A stretch of 64,000 nt of DNA. Source: Acidimicrobiia bacterium. Lineage in GTDB: Bacteria; Actinomycetota; Acidimicrobiia; Acidimicrobiales; AC-14. A program made the translations under genes and the position numbers. This document shows positions 18,186 through 25,953 of the stretch, piece by piece. The DNA lies in the NCBI GenBank assembly GCA_023265025.1, contig JAHFUP010000018.1, forward strand, positions 1 to 64,000, read 5' to 3'. Each line of letters begins with the position of its first letter. Positions within the stretch are counted from its first letter, which is position 1. The notes beneath the pieces were generated by a model, which searched no databases, was not told the DNA's origin, and saw only the letters and a program-made list of their open reading frames with translations.

Positions 18186-18856
18186 AGGGAATTCCTCGGC
18201 TTCTGGTCGGGGTAGAGGAAGCGGGTGACGCCGACGGCCAGTACCGCCCCGAGCAACTGGGCGGCGACGAACGCCGGCACCGAGCCGGGCGCGATGCCGG
18301 CGAAGGTGTCGGAGAGCGTGCGGGCCGCGGTGACGGCGGGATTGGCGAAGCTGGTCGACGCCGTGAAGAAGTACGCGCCGCCGATGTAGGCGCCGACGGC
18401 GAGCGGCGCCATCGACGCCCGGCCGGAGCGGACGACCCCAAAGACCACGAGCAGCAGTCCGAACGTGGCCACCACCTCGGCCAGCCACAGACTGCCGGGG
18501 CGGGCCTTGGTCGACAGCTCGACGGCGGGCAGGGAGAACATCAGGTTGGCGACGACGACACCGGTACCGGCGCCGACGAACTGGGCCACGACGTAGGCGC
18601 CCGCCTCTGCGTTGTCGAGCCCGCCGTACACCCGGTCGGCGAGGGTCACCACCGGGTTGAGGTGGGCGCCGGACACGGGGCCGAGGGCGAGGATGATGGC
18701 GACCAGCGCGGCGGCCGTCGCCACCGCGTTCTCGAACAGCTGGAGCCCGACGTCGCCCGGCGACAGCCGCTCGGCGGCGATGCCGGAGCCGACCACGGCG
18801 ACGAGGAGGAGGCCGCTGCCGAGCGCCTCGGCCGCCAGCCGGCGGCCGAGGTCCAC
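18182..18856 (-). CDS. Aquaporin/MIP-family channel, AqpS-like arsenite exit channel
   Basis: I placed the start at the GTG at 18856, five bases after the arsI stop, because the frame further upstream overlaps arsI and is not protein-like. The 224-residue protein has about six helices and the two MIP half-helix loops: SGAHLNPVVTLADRV (NPV instead of NPA) and FANPAVTAARTLSD (NPA). The gene sits between arsI and arsC and overlaps arsC. In such loci an aquaporin lets arsenite leave down its gradient, replacing ArsB or Acr3, neither of which is present here. The arsenite role is inferred from context. Confidence 0.88.
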   Translation of the reverse strand: MDLGRRLAAEALGSGLLLVAVVGSGIAAERLSPGDVGLQLFENAVATAAALVAIILALGPVSGAHLNPVVTLADRVYGGLDNAEAGAYVVAQFVGAGTGVVVANLMFSLPAVELSTKARPGSLWLAEVVATFGLLLVVFGVVRSGRASMAPLAVGAYIGGAYFFTASTSFANPAVTAARTLSDTFAGIAPGSVPAFVAAQLLGAVLAVGVTRFLYPDQKPRNSL

Positions 18857-18861
18857 GCGGC

Positions 18862-19332
18862 TCAGCAGCAGGAGGAGGAGCCGGCGGTGACCGTGTCCCC
18901 CTCGACCACCGCGCAGCAGGTGGCGCCCGTGTCGGGGTCCACCGTCCGGAGCTGGCCGCCCGGCATCTCGACGTCCTCGAGCACGGTGTAGATCTCCCAC
19001 GGCTCGCCCGAGGGGCCGTCGACCCACACCTTGTCCTGGCGGGCGTAGCAACAGGCCACGCTCTCCTCGGTCGCCGTGGCCAGGCCCTCCCGCGCAAGGC
19101 GGGCCTGGGCCGCCCCGACCTCCTCCGTGGTGTCGACCTCCACGCCCAGGTGGTTGATCGTGCCGCCCTTCCCGGGCTGCTCGAAGAGCACCAGCTTCAG
19201 GGGCGGGACCGCCACCGCGAAGTTGGCGTAGCCGGCCCGCAGCTTGGCCGGCGGGGTGTCGAACAGCTTCGAATAGAACTCGACGGCGGCGTCGAGGTCG
19301 TCGACGTTGAGCGCCAACTGCACACGGGACAC
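18862..19332 (-). CDS. arsI: ArsI/CadI-type glyoxalase-fold metalloprotein
   Basis: This 156-residue VOC-fold protein starts MSRVQLALNVDDLDAAVEFYSKLF and carries INHLGVEVDTTEEV and the diagnostic ACCYARQDKVWV segment with paired cysteines, plus GEPWEIYTVLEDV. ArsI proteins are Fe(II) dioxygenases that cleave the carbon-arsenic bond of methylarsenite and aromatic arsenicals; CadI relatives respond to cadmium. The cysteine pair and the ars context favour ArsI. The tail ends GSSSCC, adding possible thiol ligands. It is the first gene of the minus-strand ars unit, divergent from arsR. Confidence 0.9.
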   Translation of the reverse strand: MSRVQLALNVDDLDAAVEFYSKLFDTPPAKLRAGYANFAVAVPPLKLVLFEQPGKGGTINHLGVEVDTTEEVGAAQARLAREGLATATEESVACCYARQDKVWVDGPSGEPWEIYTVLEDVEMPGGQLRTVDPDTGATCCAVVEGDTVTAGSSSCC

Positions 19333-19387
19333 GGGGGGACCTCCTGCTGTGGTTGAATTGATCGGTGTCTATGAGTAGAGCCTATAC

Positions 19388-19403
19388 ATTGATGATTGTC
19401 AAT
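19388..19403. promoter_or_regulatory. Candidate ArsR operator between arsI and arsR
   Basis: ATTGA and TCAAT form an inverted repeat with a 6-base spacer in the divergent 19333-19419 region. Dyads of this form are normal ArsR/SmtB sites. It sits where it would block both promoters, and overlaps an alternative upstream start codon of arsR. Confidence 0.55.
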
Positions 19404-19419
19404 GGGTAAGGTGGAGGCC

Positions 19420-19749
19420 ATGCGCACGAAGCTGGTCCTGGAGGAGTGCTGCCCCGCAGTGCTCACCGCACCGTTGTCGGAGGGTCGCGCCCAGGAGCTG
19501 GCCGCCGAGCTGGCCGCCGTCGCCGATCCGGTACGGCTCCGGCTGCTGAGCATGCTCGTCTCCGCCGAGTCGGGCGAGGTGTGCGTCTGCGAGATGGTCG
19601 AGCCGATCGGCCGTTCCCAGCCCACCGTCTCCCACCACCTGAAGATCCTGGTCGACGCCGGCCTGATCGCCGGCGAGAAGCGGGGCCGCTGGGTGTGGTA
19701 CCGGGCCCTCCCCGACAAGATGGCCTACCTCCGCAGCGTGCTGGCCTGA
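19420..19749 (+). CDS. arsR: ArsR-family arsenic-responsive repressor
   Basis: I chose the ATG at 19420 (109 residues) because the upstream in-frame ATG at 19402 and TTG at 19396 fall inside the predicted operator. The winged-helix core reads ADPVRLRLLSMLV, then CVCEMVEPIGRSQPTVSHHLKILVDAGLI and GRWVWYRA. The CVCE pair is the classical ArsR metalloid site on the DNA-reading helix; the N-terminal EECC could add thiols. It should repress itself and the divergent arsI-aquaporin-arsC unit until arsenite binds. The gene runs into a 196-bp repeat just after its stop. Confidence 0.92.
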   Translation: MRTKLVLEECCPAVLTAPLSEGRAQELAAELAAVADPVRLRLLSMLVSAESGEVCVCEMVEPIGRSQPTVSHHLKILVDAGLIAGEKRGRWVWYRALPDKMAYLRSVLA

Positions 19750-19756
19750 CGCTAGG

Positions 19757-19952
19757 GCCCTGACACAAACGTTCGCCGCGTTCGTGGGGTTTCCCGTCCG
19801 TGGCCGCCGTCGCCGCCGAAGGCGGCCCCTCCGGCAGCGGACACGATGGAGGGACAGGGCGGAGGCGGCGCGAGCTCCGCTCGCCCGCCGGAGCACGATC
19901 ACTTCGACCGAATGGAGTGAGCGAAGCGAACGAATGAGGTCGAGGCACTAGG
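19757..19952 (+). repeat. 196-bp dispersed repeat, copy 1
   Basis: This block is nearly identical to the reverse complement of 45901-46096: I count one substitution and two single-base indels. Inside are dyads, for example GCCGCC-GAA-GGCGGC near 19811 and GCGAGC-TCC-GCTCGC near 19869. CTAG occurs at both borders (19752-19755 and 19948-19951). It fills the gap between convergent arsR and the MFS gene, and the MFS stop codon lies within it. Confidence 0.9.
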
Positions 19953-21168
19953 GCACCGCCAGATCGGAACCGGGCTCGGCCGCGCCCGTTAGGGGCGGTC
20001 CTGACGCCGCGCCGGCCCGCCTCACGGCCCGGAGGCAGCCGCCGGCGGACGTGGCCACGACGGCGGCGGAGACCAGGTAGATGCCCTGCGCGCCGACGGC
20101 GGGGACCAGGAGGCCGGACAGCCCGTAGCCGGCCATCTGGGCAAGGACGCACATCGAGCTGTTGGCCGCGATGACCCGACCCAGCACGACGTCGGGCGTG
20201 CGGCGCTGACGGATCCCCTGCCCGGCGATGAGGTCGAGGGCGTCGGCCAGGCCGATGAAGAGGTTCAACGCCACGATGGGGGCGAACCACGGCGACAGGC
20301 CCACCGCCGCGGTGGCCACCGCCACGCCGGCCAGGCCCATCACGAACGTCGTGGGCTCCCGGCCGGCGTTGAGCCTCCGGCCGGCGATCGACCCAATGAG
20401 CAGCCCCGCCCCCCACAGGGCGTCGAGCAGGCCCAGCGCCACCGAGCCGAGGCCGAATGACTCGACAAGCGGGACGCGGGCGACCTGGATCAGCCCCAAC
20501 CCGAGGACCAGCGCGGCCTCGGCGAGGAGGAGCACGCGCAGGAGGTCGTCGCGCCAGAGGAAAACCAGGCCGGCCTGCACGCCGCGGTGGTCGTGCGCCG
20601 ACGTCCGCTCCCCCGAGAACCGGCCGTGGACCGACGAGATGACCAACGCCGACACGAGGAACGAGACCGCGTTGACCGCGAAGACCGAGCCCGCCCCCAG
20701 GGTGGCGGCGAGGAGCCCGCCCAGGACCGGCCCGAGCGTCATCCCGAGGTTGCGGCCGGCGCTCACCATGCTGTTGGCCCAGCTCAGGTGCTCGGGCCCG
20801 ACGAGGTTCGGGATGGCGGCCGCCGACGCAGAGTGGAAGGGCGACGCGACGACGGCGCTGAGCAGCGCCACGGCGAGGAGCGGCCCGGGCGCCGGCATGA
20901 ACACCATGGCCAGAAAGCAGGCGCTTCCGGCCACCTCGCAGGCGATCATCAGCCGCCGGCGGTCGAGCCGGTCCCCCAGGCCGGCGGTGAAGAGGGCAAA
21001 GAAGACCTGCACGCCATGCGTGGCCACCAGCGTCACCGAGACCCATGCCGCCGACCCGGTTGCCTCGTACATGGTGATGAGCAGGGCCACGTTCGCCGCC
21101 CCGGTGCCAAGGAGGGAGACGAGTCGCGCCCCGGCTAACCGGCGGACGGCGTCCCTCCCAGAGGCCAC
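19948..21168 (-). CDS. Major facilitator superfamily exporter, EntS-like
   Basis: This 406-residue protein has about twelve hydrophobic segments and the MFS loop motif GLGDRLDRRRLM between helices 2 and 3. The pattern (SWANSMVSAGRNLGMTLGPVLGGLLAA, then a second half starting FLWRDDLLRVLLLAEAALV) fits the MFS_3/EntS exporters of siderophores and drugs. The stop codon is supplied by the border of the 196-bp repeat, so the original C-terminus may have differed; the last residues (GAASGPPLTGAAEPGSDLAVP) are a disordered tail. It lies beyond the ars locus but faces arsR, so an arsenic role is not implied. Confidence 0.87.
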   Translation of the reverse strand: MASGRDAVRRLAGARLVSLLGTGAANVALLITMYEATGSAAWVSVTLVATHGVQVFFALFTAGLGDRLDRRRLMIACEVAGSACFLAMVFMPAPGPLLAVALLSAVVASPFHSASAAAIPNLVGPEHLSWANSMVSAGRNLGMTLGPVLGGLLAATLGAGSVFAVNAVSFLVSALVISSVHGRFSGERTSAHDHRGVQAGLVFLWRDDLLRVLLLAEAALVLGLGLIQVARVPLVESFGLGSVALGLLDALWGAGLLIGSIAGRRLNAGREPTTFVMGLAGVAVATAAVGLSPWFAPIVALNLFIGLADALDLIAGQGIRQRRTPDVVLGRVIAANSSMCVLAQMAGYGLSGLLVPAVGAQGIYLVSAAVVATSAGGCLRAVRRAGAASGPPLTGAAEPGSDLAVP

Positions 21169-21199
21169 GGCGGCAACATAGCGAGCCGCCCCGCCCGCG

Positions 21200-21634
21200 T
21201 CAGGCGACGGGAGCCGGGACCGGAATGCCGAGCCGCTCGACGAGGATCATCCGGTCGAAGTAGATGCGCTGGGCCGAGAGGCGGTCGCCGCGGACCTCGA
21301 AGATGCCGACCCCCCGGCCGCCGAACTCGCGACCGGTCGCCGGCAGGTCGCCGGCCGGGAGGGAGAGCACGTCGGTGTGCGTGCCCCAGGCCAGGATCTC
21401 GCACAGGAGCGAGTCGCCGTTCTGAGCCACCAGGAGGGGTGTGATCGTGAAGTCGGGCGCGGCGTGCTTCCAGATGCCGTCGAAGCCACGGACGGCGTCC
21501 ACGCCCGTGGCGCTCACGCCGCCGAACGCTTCGAGGACGACGTCGGAGGTGAACACGTCGTCGTAGGCCGCCCAATCGCCGGCGGTGAGGGCCCGGTAGT
21601 AACGGGTGACGAGGTCGTAGGGGGTACTGGCCAT
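21200..21634 (-). CDS. SnoaL/NTF2-like small protein, paralogue 1
   Basis: The ATG at 21634 gives 144 residues of a cone-shaped alpha+beta NTF2-like fold: YYRALTAGDWAAYDDVFTSDVVLEAFGG, GVDAVRGFDGIWKHAAPDFTI and a C-terminal FEVRGDRLSAQRIYFDRM. It is a close paralogue of the protein at 23337-23771, and the two genes flank an HD-GYP/LuxR gene. SnoaL-like proteins include cyclases, isomerases and ligand-binding domains of signalling proteins; no catalytic residue set is clear here. The upstream DNA carries a 24-bp motif shared with the paralogue, suggesting common control. Confidence 0.85.
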   Translation of the reverse strand: MASTPYDLVTRYYRALTAGDWAAYDDVFTSDVVLEAFGGVSATGVDAVRGFDGIWKHAAPDFTITPLLVAQNGDSLLCEILAWGTHTDVLSLPAGDLPATGREFGGRGVGIFEVRGDRLSAQRIYFDRMILVERLGIPVPAPVA

Positions 21635-21711
21635 GGGGGGCTCCTTCGGCTCTCGACCGATCCGGTGATCGGTCCGATACCGACGATCTTCCGCCGATCG
21701 GCATCGCCCGG

Positions 21712-21735
21712 CATCGGGCGAACCACCCATGTTTG
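21712..21735. promoter_or_regulatory. 24-bp motif shared by both NTF2-like promoters, site A
   Basis: CATCGGGCGAACCACCCAT and the following five bases align without gaps to 23848-23871 with 19 of 24 identities. It lies 78 bases before the NTF2-like start at 21634 and 29 bases before the divergent HD-GYP/LuxR start at 21764. A binding site for the LuxR-type domains encoded nearby is an inference. Confidence 0.5.
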
Positions 21736-21763
21736 CCAGCCGCCGGCGGTAGCGTTCCGACCC

Positions 21764-23326
21764 GTGGTCGACCATCAGCCGCTCCGTCTGGCTGAGCTGG
21801 CCGCCACCCTCGCCGTGGCGCAGGACCACGCTTTCGGGCAACCCGCCGGCTCCCAGCTCCGGGCCTGCCTCCTCGGCCAGTGGCTCGCCCCTGACGCCGG
21901 CCTGTCCCCCGAGGAGGCGACGACGGCCTACTGGCTCGCGCTCCTGCGCTTCCTGGGCTGCACCGGCCACGCCCACGAAGTGGCGGTGGTCTTCGGGGAC
22001 GAGATCGCATTGCGTGGGCGCTCCCTGCTGTCCGACATGGGGAACCCGGCCGAGGTCGTGCGCGTCGTCCTCGCCCACGGCAGCGCGGTCGGCGACAGCC
22101 CCCTGGCCCGCGTCCGCATGGTGGCGTCCATGCTGGCGGGCGGCAAGACGGCGATGCAGATGAACTTCCGCACCGGCTGCGAGGTGGCGGACGTGTTCGC
22201 CACCCGGCTGGCGCTGCCCGAGGACGTCCGGGCCGCCCTGGCGTTCACCTTCGAGCGGTGGAACGGGCGCGGCTTCCCCCACGGCGCGAAGGGCGACGCC
22301 ATCCCGCTGGCCATGCGGCTCGTCACCCTCTGTCAGGAGGCCGAGGTGCTCAGCCGGGTGCACGGCGTCCCCGACGCCGGCGACGTGATCCGGCGCCGGT
22401 CGGGCAAGTCGTACGACCCAGACCTGGTCGCCGCGCTGCTCTCCCGGCTGCGGACGCTCGTTGAACGCCTGGACTCCGTCGAGCCGTGGGACGACGTCCT
22501 CGCGGCCGAGCCGGCACCACACGCCGTGCGCGAAGGCGAAGCGTTCGACGAGGCCCTCGCCGTCGTCGCCGACTTCGCCGACCTCAAGTCGCCGTTCACG
22601 GGTGGGCACTCCCGGGGCGTGGCCGCCCTCGCCGCCGAGGCCGCGACACGGGCGGGGCTCTCGGAGGACGACGCCCGCACCGTTCGCCGTGCCGGCCTGG
22701 TGCACGACATCGGACGGGTCAACGTGCCGAACTCGGTCTGGGACAAACCCGGTCCCCTCACCCGCAGCGAGCGGGACCGCGTCGAGACCCACTCGCTCGT
22801 CAGCGAGCAGCTGCTGCGGCGCAGTCCGGCGCTGGCCGCCCTGGAGCCGGTGGCGTCGGCCCATCACGAGCGTTGCGACGGATCGGGCTACCACCGCCGG
22901 CTCGGCGCCCCCCAGCAGAGCACCGCCGCCCGCCTGCTCGCCGCCGCCGACTGCTACCACGCGCTCGGCGAGGACCGCGCCCACCGGCCGGCCCGGCCGC
23001 CCGACGAGGCGGCGGCGGAGGTGCGAGCACTGGCCACGGCGGGCCGCCTCGACGCCGACGCCGCCGACGCCGTCCTGGCCGCCGCCGGCCACTTCGTCGG
23101 CCGGCGGCGGACGACCCTTCCCCGCGGCCTCACCGCCCGGGAGGTCGAGGTGCTGCGCGTCCTCGCCCAGGGGCTCACCACCGCGCAGATCGCCGAGAAG
23201 CTGCACATCTCGCCGAAGACGGCCGAGCATCACATCGGGCACATCTACACGAAGATCGACGTGACAACCCGGGGCGCAGCGGCGCTGTTCGCCGTGGAGC
23301 ACGACCTGCTCCGCGGCGCCGGCTGA
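21764..23326 (+). CDS. HD-GYP-like phosphohydrolase with C-terminal LuxR helix-turn-helix, paralogue 1
   Basis: The GTG at 21764 gives 520 residues. The first half is a degenerate HD module (LLRFLGCTGHAHEVAVVFGD, later FERWNGRGFPHGAKGDAIP). The second half is an HD-GYP-type module: FTGGHSRGVAALA, VHDIGRVNVPNSVWDK with intact His-Asp, ASAHHERCDGSGYHRR (GYP reads GYH) and AAADCYHAL. Residues from about 455 form a LuxR/NarL DNA-binding domain (LTAREVEVLRVLAQGL, then TAQIAEKLHISPKTAEHHIGHIYTKI). HD-GYP enzymes degrade cyclic di-GMP, so this could couple a nucleotide signal directly to transcription. It is divergent from an NTF2-like gene. Confidence 0.9.
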   Translation: MVDHQPLRLAELAATLAVAQDHAFGQPAGSQLRACLLGQWLAPDAGLSPEEATTAYWLALLRFLGCTGHAHEVAVVFGDEIALRGRSLLSDMGNPAEVVRVVLAHGSAVGDSPLARVRMVASMLAGGKTAMQMNFRTGCEVADVFATRLALPEDVRAALAFTFERWNGRGFPHGAKGDAIPLAMRLVTLCQEAEVLSRVHGVPDAGDVIRRRSGKSYDPDLVAALLSRLRTLVERLDSVEPWDDVLAAEPAPHAVREGEAFDEALAVVADFADLKSPFTGGHSRGVAALAAEAATRAGLSEDDARTVRRAGLVHDIGRVNVPNSVWDKPGPLTRSERDRVETHSLVSEQLLRRSPALAALEPVASAHHERCDGSGYHRRLGAPQQSTAARLLAAADCYHALGEDRAHRPARPPDEAAAEVRALATAGRLDADAADAVLAAAGHFVGRRRTTLPRGLTAREVEVLRVLAQGLTTAQIAEKLHISPKTAEHHIGHIYTKIDVTTRGAAALFAVEHDLLRGAG

Positions 23327-23336
23327 CCGGCGGTCC

Positions 23337-23771
23337 TCAGCCGGCGAGGGCCGGGACCGGCATGCCCAACATCTCGACGATGACCATCCGGTCGAAGTAG
23401 ATGCGCTGGGCCGAGATCCGGCCACCACGGAACTCGAAGACGCCGACGTACTTGGCCCCGAACTCATTGCCGGTCGGCGGGACGTCGCCGAGCGGGGTGG
23501 TGAGCACGGCCGTCTGCGTGCCCCAGGCCCGGTTCTCGCTGAGCAACGACGCGCCGGTCTGGACCTGGAGGAGCGGGGTGACCGTGAAGTCGGCGGCGGC
23601 CCCCTTCCAGATCTGGTCGAAGGCCCGGACGGCGTCGATGCCGGTGCCGGTCACGCCGCCGGGCGCTTCGAGGGCGACGTCGGCGGTGAACAGCTCGTCG
23701 TACTCGGCCCAGGCGGCATCGTTGATGGCCCGGTAGTAGCGGTTGACGAGGTCCTGCGGGGCGCTGGCCAT
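23337..23771 (-). CDS. SnoaL/NTF2-like small protein, paralogue 2
   Basis: This 144-residue protein is colinear with the one at 21200-21634 (NRYYRAINDAAWAEYDELFTADVALEAPGG, GIDAVRAFDQIWKGAAADFTVTPLL, FEFRGGRISAQRIYFDRM). The stop is 10 bases from that of the HD-GYP gene, so the two converge. The strong conservation of both the proteins and their upstream DNA points to a segment duplication. No function can be assigned beyond the fold. A Shine-Dalgarno AAGGAGACC precedes the ATG. Confidence 0.85.
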   Translation of the reverse strand: MASAPQDLVNRYYRAINDAAWAEYDELFTADVALEAPGGVTGTGIDAVRAFDQIWKGAAADFTVTPLLQVQTGASLLSENRAWGTQTAVLTTPLGDVPPTGNEFGAKYVGVFEFRGGRISAQRIYFDRMVIVEMLGMPVPALAG

Positions 23772-23847
23772 GGTGGTCTCCTTTGAATTCAGCCGGTCCT
23801 GGTGACCGGTCCCGTGCGGCCATCCTCCGCTTCGCCGGCGCCGCCGC

Positions 23848-23871
23848 CATCGGGGGATCCCCCCATCTTCG
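23848..23871. promoter_or_regulatory. 24-bp motif shared by both NTF2-like promoters, site B, with palindrome
   Basis: This site aligns with 21712-21735 and lies 77 bases before the start at 23771, almost the same distance as site A. It contains the perfect palindrome GGGGGATCCCCC (23852-23863). A C5/G5 hairpin overlaps its right part and could also end the minus-strand gene that stops at 23881. Confidence 0.5.
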
Positions 23872-23880
23872 GGGGTGGGG

Positions 23881-24630
23881 TCAGCGGTAGTCGGGATTGG
23901 CGAAGTCGAAGCGGCAGCCGGCGTCCCACGCCGAGCGTTGATTGCCGTGGGCCGGAATGCCGCCGGCGTCCTTCATCATCCGGGCCATGTGCAGCAGGTT
24001 CCACGTCATGAACGTGGTGTTGCGGTTGGTGAAGTCGTTCTCCGGGCCGCCGGAGCCGGGGTCGAGGTAGGAGGGCCCCGGCCCGGCCTCGCCGATCCAG
24101 CCGGCGTCGGCCTGCGGGGGGATAACGTAGCCCAGGTGCTGCAGGGAGTAGAGGATGTTCATGGCGCAGTGCTTCACCCCGTCCTCGTTCCCCGTGATCA
24201 GGCATCCGCCGACCCGCCCGTAATAGGCGTACTGGCCGTCGGCGTTGAGCAGGTGCGAGTTGCCGTACAGGCGCTCGATCACCTTGGTGCACACCGAGGT
24301 CTTCTCACCGAGCCAGATGGCGCTGGAGAGCACGAGGATGTCCGCCGCCATCACCTGCTCGAAGAGGGCGGGCCAGTCGTCGCGGTCCCAGCCGTGCTCG
24401 GTCATGTCCGGCCACACCCCGGTGGCGATGTCAAGGTCGATGGCCCGCACGGAATCGACGGTGACGCCCTGCCGGCGCATGATCTCGATCGACCGGTCGG
24501 CCAGGCCCTGGGTGTGCGACTGCTCCGGGGAGCGCTTCAGCGTGCAGTTGATGAAGATCGCCCGCAGGTCGCTGAAGTCCCAGCGGCTCTGGCGGCACAG
24601 CTCCTCCTGTTGGGGCGTGAGCACGGTCAT
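23881..24630 (-). CDS. NADPH-dependent FMN reductase/flavodoxin-fold protein
   Basis: This 249-residue protein starts at 24630 and has the flavodoxin-like beta1 and phosphate-loop region LRAIFINCTLKRSPEQSHTQGLAD, then ADILVLSSAIWLGEKTSVCTKVIERL and YYGRVGGCLITGNEDGVKHCAMNIL. These match the NADPH-dependent FMN reductase family, which reduces quinones, azo compounds or free flavins. The C-terminus (WNLLHMARMMKDAGGIPAHGNQRSAW) is longer than in small members. It is divergent from the antiporter gene with a palindromic site between. A redox or detoxification role is likely. Confidence 0.87.
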   Translation of the reverse strand: MTVLTPQQEELCRQSRWDFSDLRAIFINCTLKRSPEQSHTQGLADRSIEIMRRQGVTVDSVRAIDLDIATGVWPDMTEHGWDRDDWPALFEQVMAADILVLSSAIWLGEKTSVCTKVIERLYGNSHLLNADGQYAYYGRVGGCLITGNEDGVKHCAMNILYSLQHLGYVIPPQADAGWIGEAGPGPSYLDPGSGGPENDFTNRNTTFMTWNLLHMARMMKDAGGIPAHGNQRSAWDAGCRFDFANPDYR

Positions 24631-24684
24631 CGTTGCGCCTCCTCGAAGTTCGACGGTCACCTGGTGTCCGCCGGCGGGGGGCAG

Positions 24685-24703
24685 CGTTACACACGCCGTA
24701 ACG
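24685..24703. promoter_or_regulatory. Palindromic operator candidate in divergent promoter region
   Basis: CGTTAC and GTAACG form a 6-bp inverted repeat around a 7-base spacer. It is 54 bases before the flavodoxin-fold gene and 29 bases before the antiporter gene, so one repressor could control both. No matching regulator gene is identified. Confidence 0.5.
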
Positions 24704-24732
24704 GTTGCGACACCGGGCGTGACAGAGATTCC

Positions 24733-25953
24733 ATGTCCTCTCCATCGTTCGGCGGCCTCCTGGTGGTAGCCGCCATCGCCCTCGGTGCCCCCCTGCTGGT
24801 CGGCATGGTGCCCGCCGTGCGCGTCCCGGCGGTTGTGCTCGAGATCGTCGCCGGCATCGTCGTCGGCCCCGCCGGCTTCGGATGGGTGGAGGTGGACGTC
24901 CCCATCGAGGTCCTGTCGATCCTGGGCCTCGCCTTCCTCCTGTTCCTGGCCGGTCTGGAGATCGACGTGGCCAAGCTGCGGGGTCCGGTTCTCCGGTCGG
25001 CCGGTTTGGGGTACGGCCTGACCCTCGCCCTGGGCCTGGCCGTTGGTCTGGCGTTCGCCGGCGCCGGCTGGGTCAGGTCGCCGGTGCTCATCGCCATCGC
25101 CCTGTCGGCGACCTCGCTCGGCCTGGTCGTGCCGGTGCTGAAGGACGCGGGGAAGCTGGACGCGCCGGTCGGCCAGCTCACCGTCGCCGGCGCGTCGGTG
25201 GCCGACTTCGCCGCCGTCGTGCTCCTCTCCCTGCTGTTCTCCGAGATGTCCGGCAGCGCCGCCAGCAAGGTCGTCCTCCTCGGGCTGTTCTCGCTCATGG
25301 CCGGGCTGGCCGTCGTCGCCCTGGGCCGGTTGGAGCGGTCGACCCGCCTCTCCACCGTCCTGGTCCGGCTGCAGGACACCACGGCGGAGATCCGGGTGCG
25401 CTTCGCGGTGTTGCTGCTCGTCGCCTTCGTCGCCCTGGCGTCCCGGCTGGGCCTGGAGACGATCCTGGGCGCCTTCCTCGCCGGCGCCATCCTGAACCTG
25501 GTCGACCGCGACACCATGACCCACCCGCACTTCCGGCTCAAGCTCGAAGCGGTCGGCTACGGGTTCGTGATCCCCGTGTTCTTCGTCGCCAGCGGGCTGC
25601 GCTTCGACCTGAAGGCGCTGCTCGACAGCCCGTCGGCCATCGCCCGCGTGCCGCTGTTCCTCCTGGCCCTGCTTGTGGTGCGGGGTGTGCCGGCCGCCCT
25701 CTACGCTTCCACCGTCGGGCGCCGCCAGGCCGTCGCCGCCGGCCTCCTCCAGGCGACGTCGCTGCCCTTCCTCGTGACCGCCACCGCCATCGGCGTGACC
25801 CTCGGTGAGATCAGGCCCGTGACCGCCGCCGCGCTGGTGTCCGCCGGCCTCCTGTCAGTGGTCATCTTCCCGCTCGTCGCCGTCACCCTCCTCTCCGGGG
25901 AGGCGAGCGCAGTTCACCAACCAAAGGTCACCTCCCCTAGGCTCGGCTCGTGA
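24733..25953 (+). CDS. Cation:proton antiporter, CPA2/Kef type, membrane domain only
   Basis: The ATG at 24733 gives 406 residues with about twelve membrane helices. CPA2 hallmarks are LFLAGLEIDVAKLRGPVLR, the helix with ATSLGLVVPVLKDAGKL, GASVADFAAVVLLSLL with its membrane Asp, and LGAFLAGAILNLVDRD. No C-terminal RCK/TrkA-N domain is present, unlike full KefB/C, so gating is by another route. The stop overlaps the GTG start of the next HD-GYP/LuxR gene (GTGA), indicating translational coupling of an ion transporter to a signalling protein. The ion (Na+ or K+) is not decidable. Confidence 0.9.
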   Translation: MSSPSFGGLLVVAAIALGAPLLVGMVPAVRVPAVVLEIVAGIVVGPAGFGWVEVDVPIEVLSILGLAFLLFLAGLEIDVAKLRGPVLRSAGLGYGLTLALGLAVGLAFAGAGWVRSPVLIAIALSATSLGLVVPVLKDAGKLDAPVGQLTVAGASVADFAAVVLLSLLFSEMSGSAASKVVLLGLFSLMAGLAVVALGRLERSTRLSTVLVRLQDTTAEIRVRFAVLLLVAFVALASRLGLETILGAFLAGAILNLVDRDTMTHPHFRLKLEAVGYGFVIPVFFVASGLRFDLKALLDSPSAIARVPLFLLALLVVRGVPAALYASTVGRRQAVAAGLLQATSLPFLVTATAIGVTLGEIRPVTAAALVSAGLLSVVIFPLVAVTLLSGEASAVHQPKVTSPRLGS

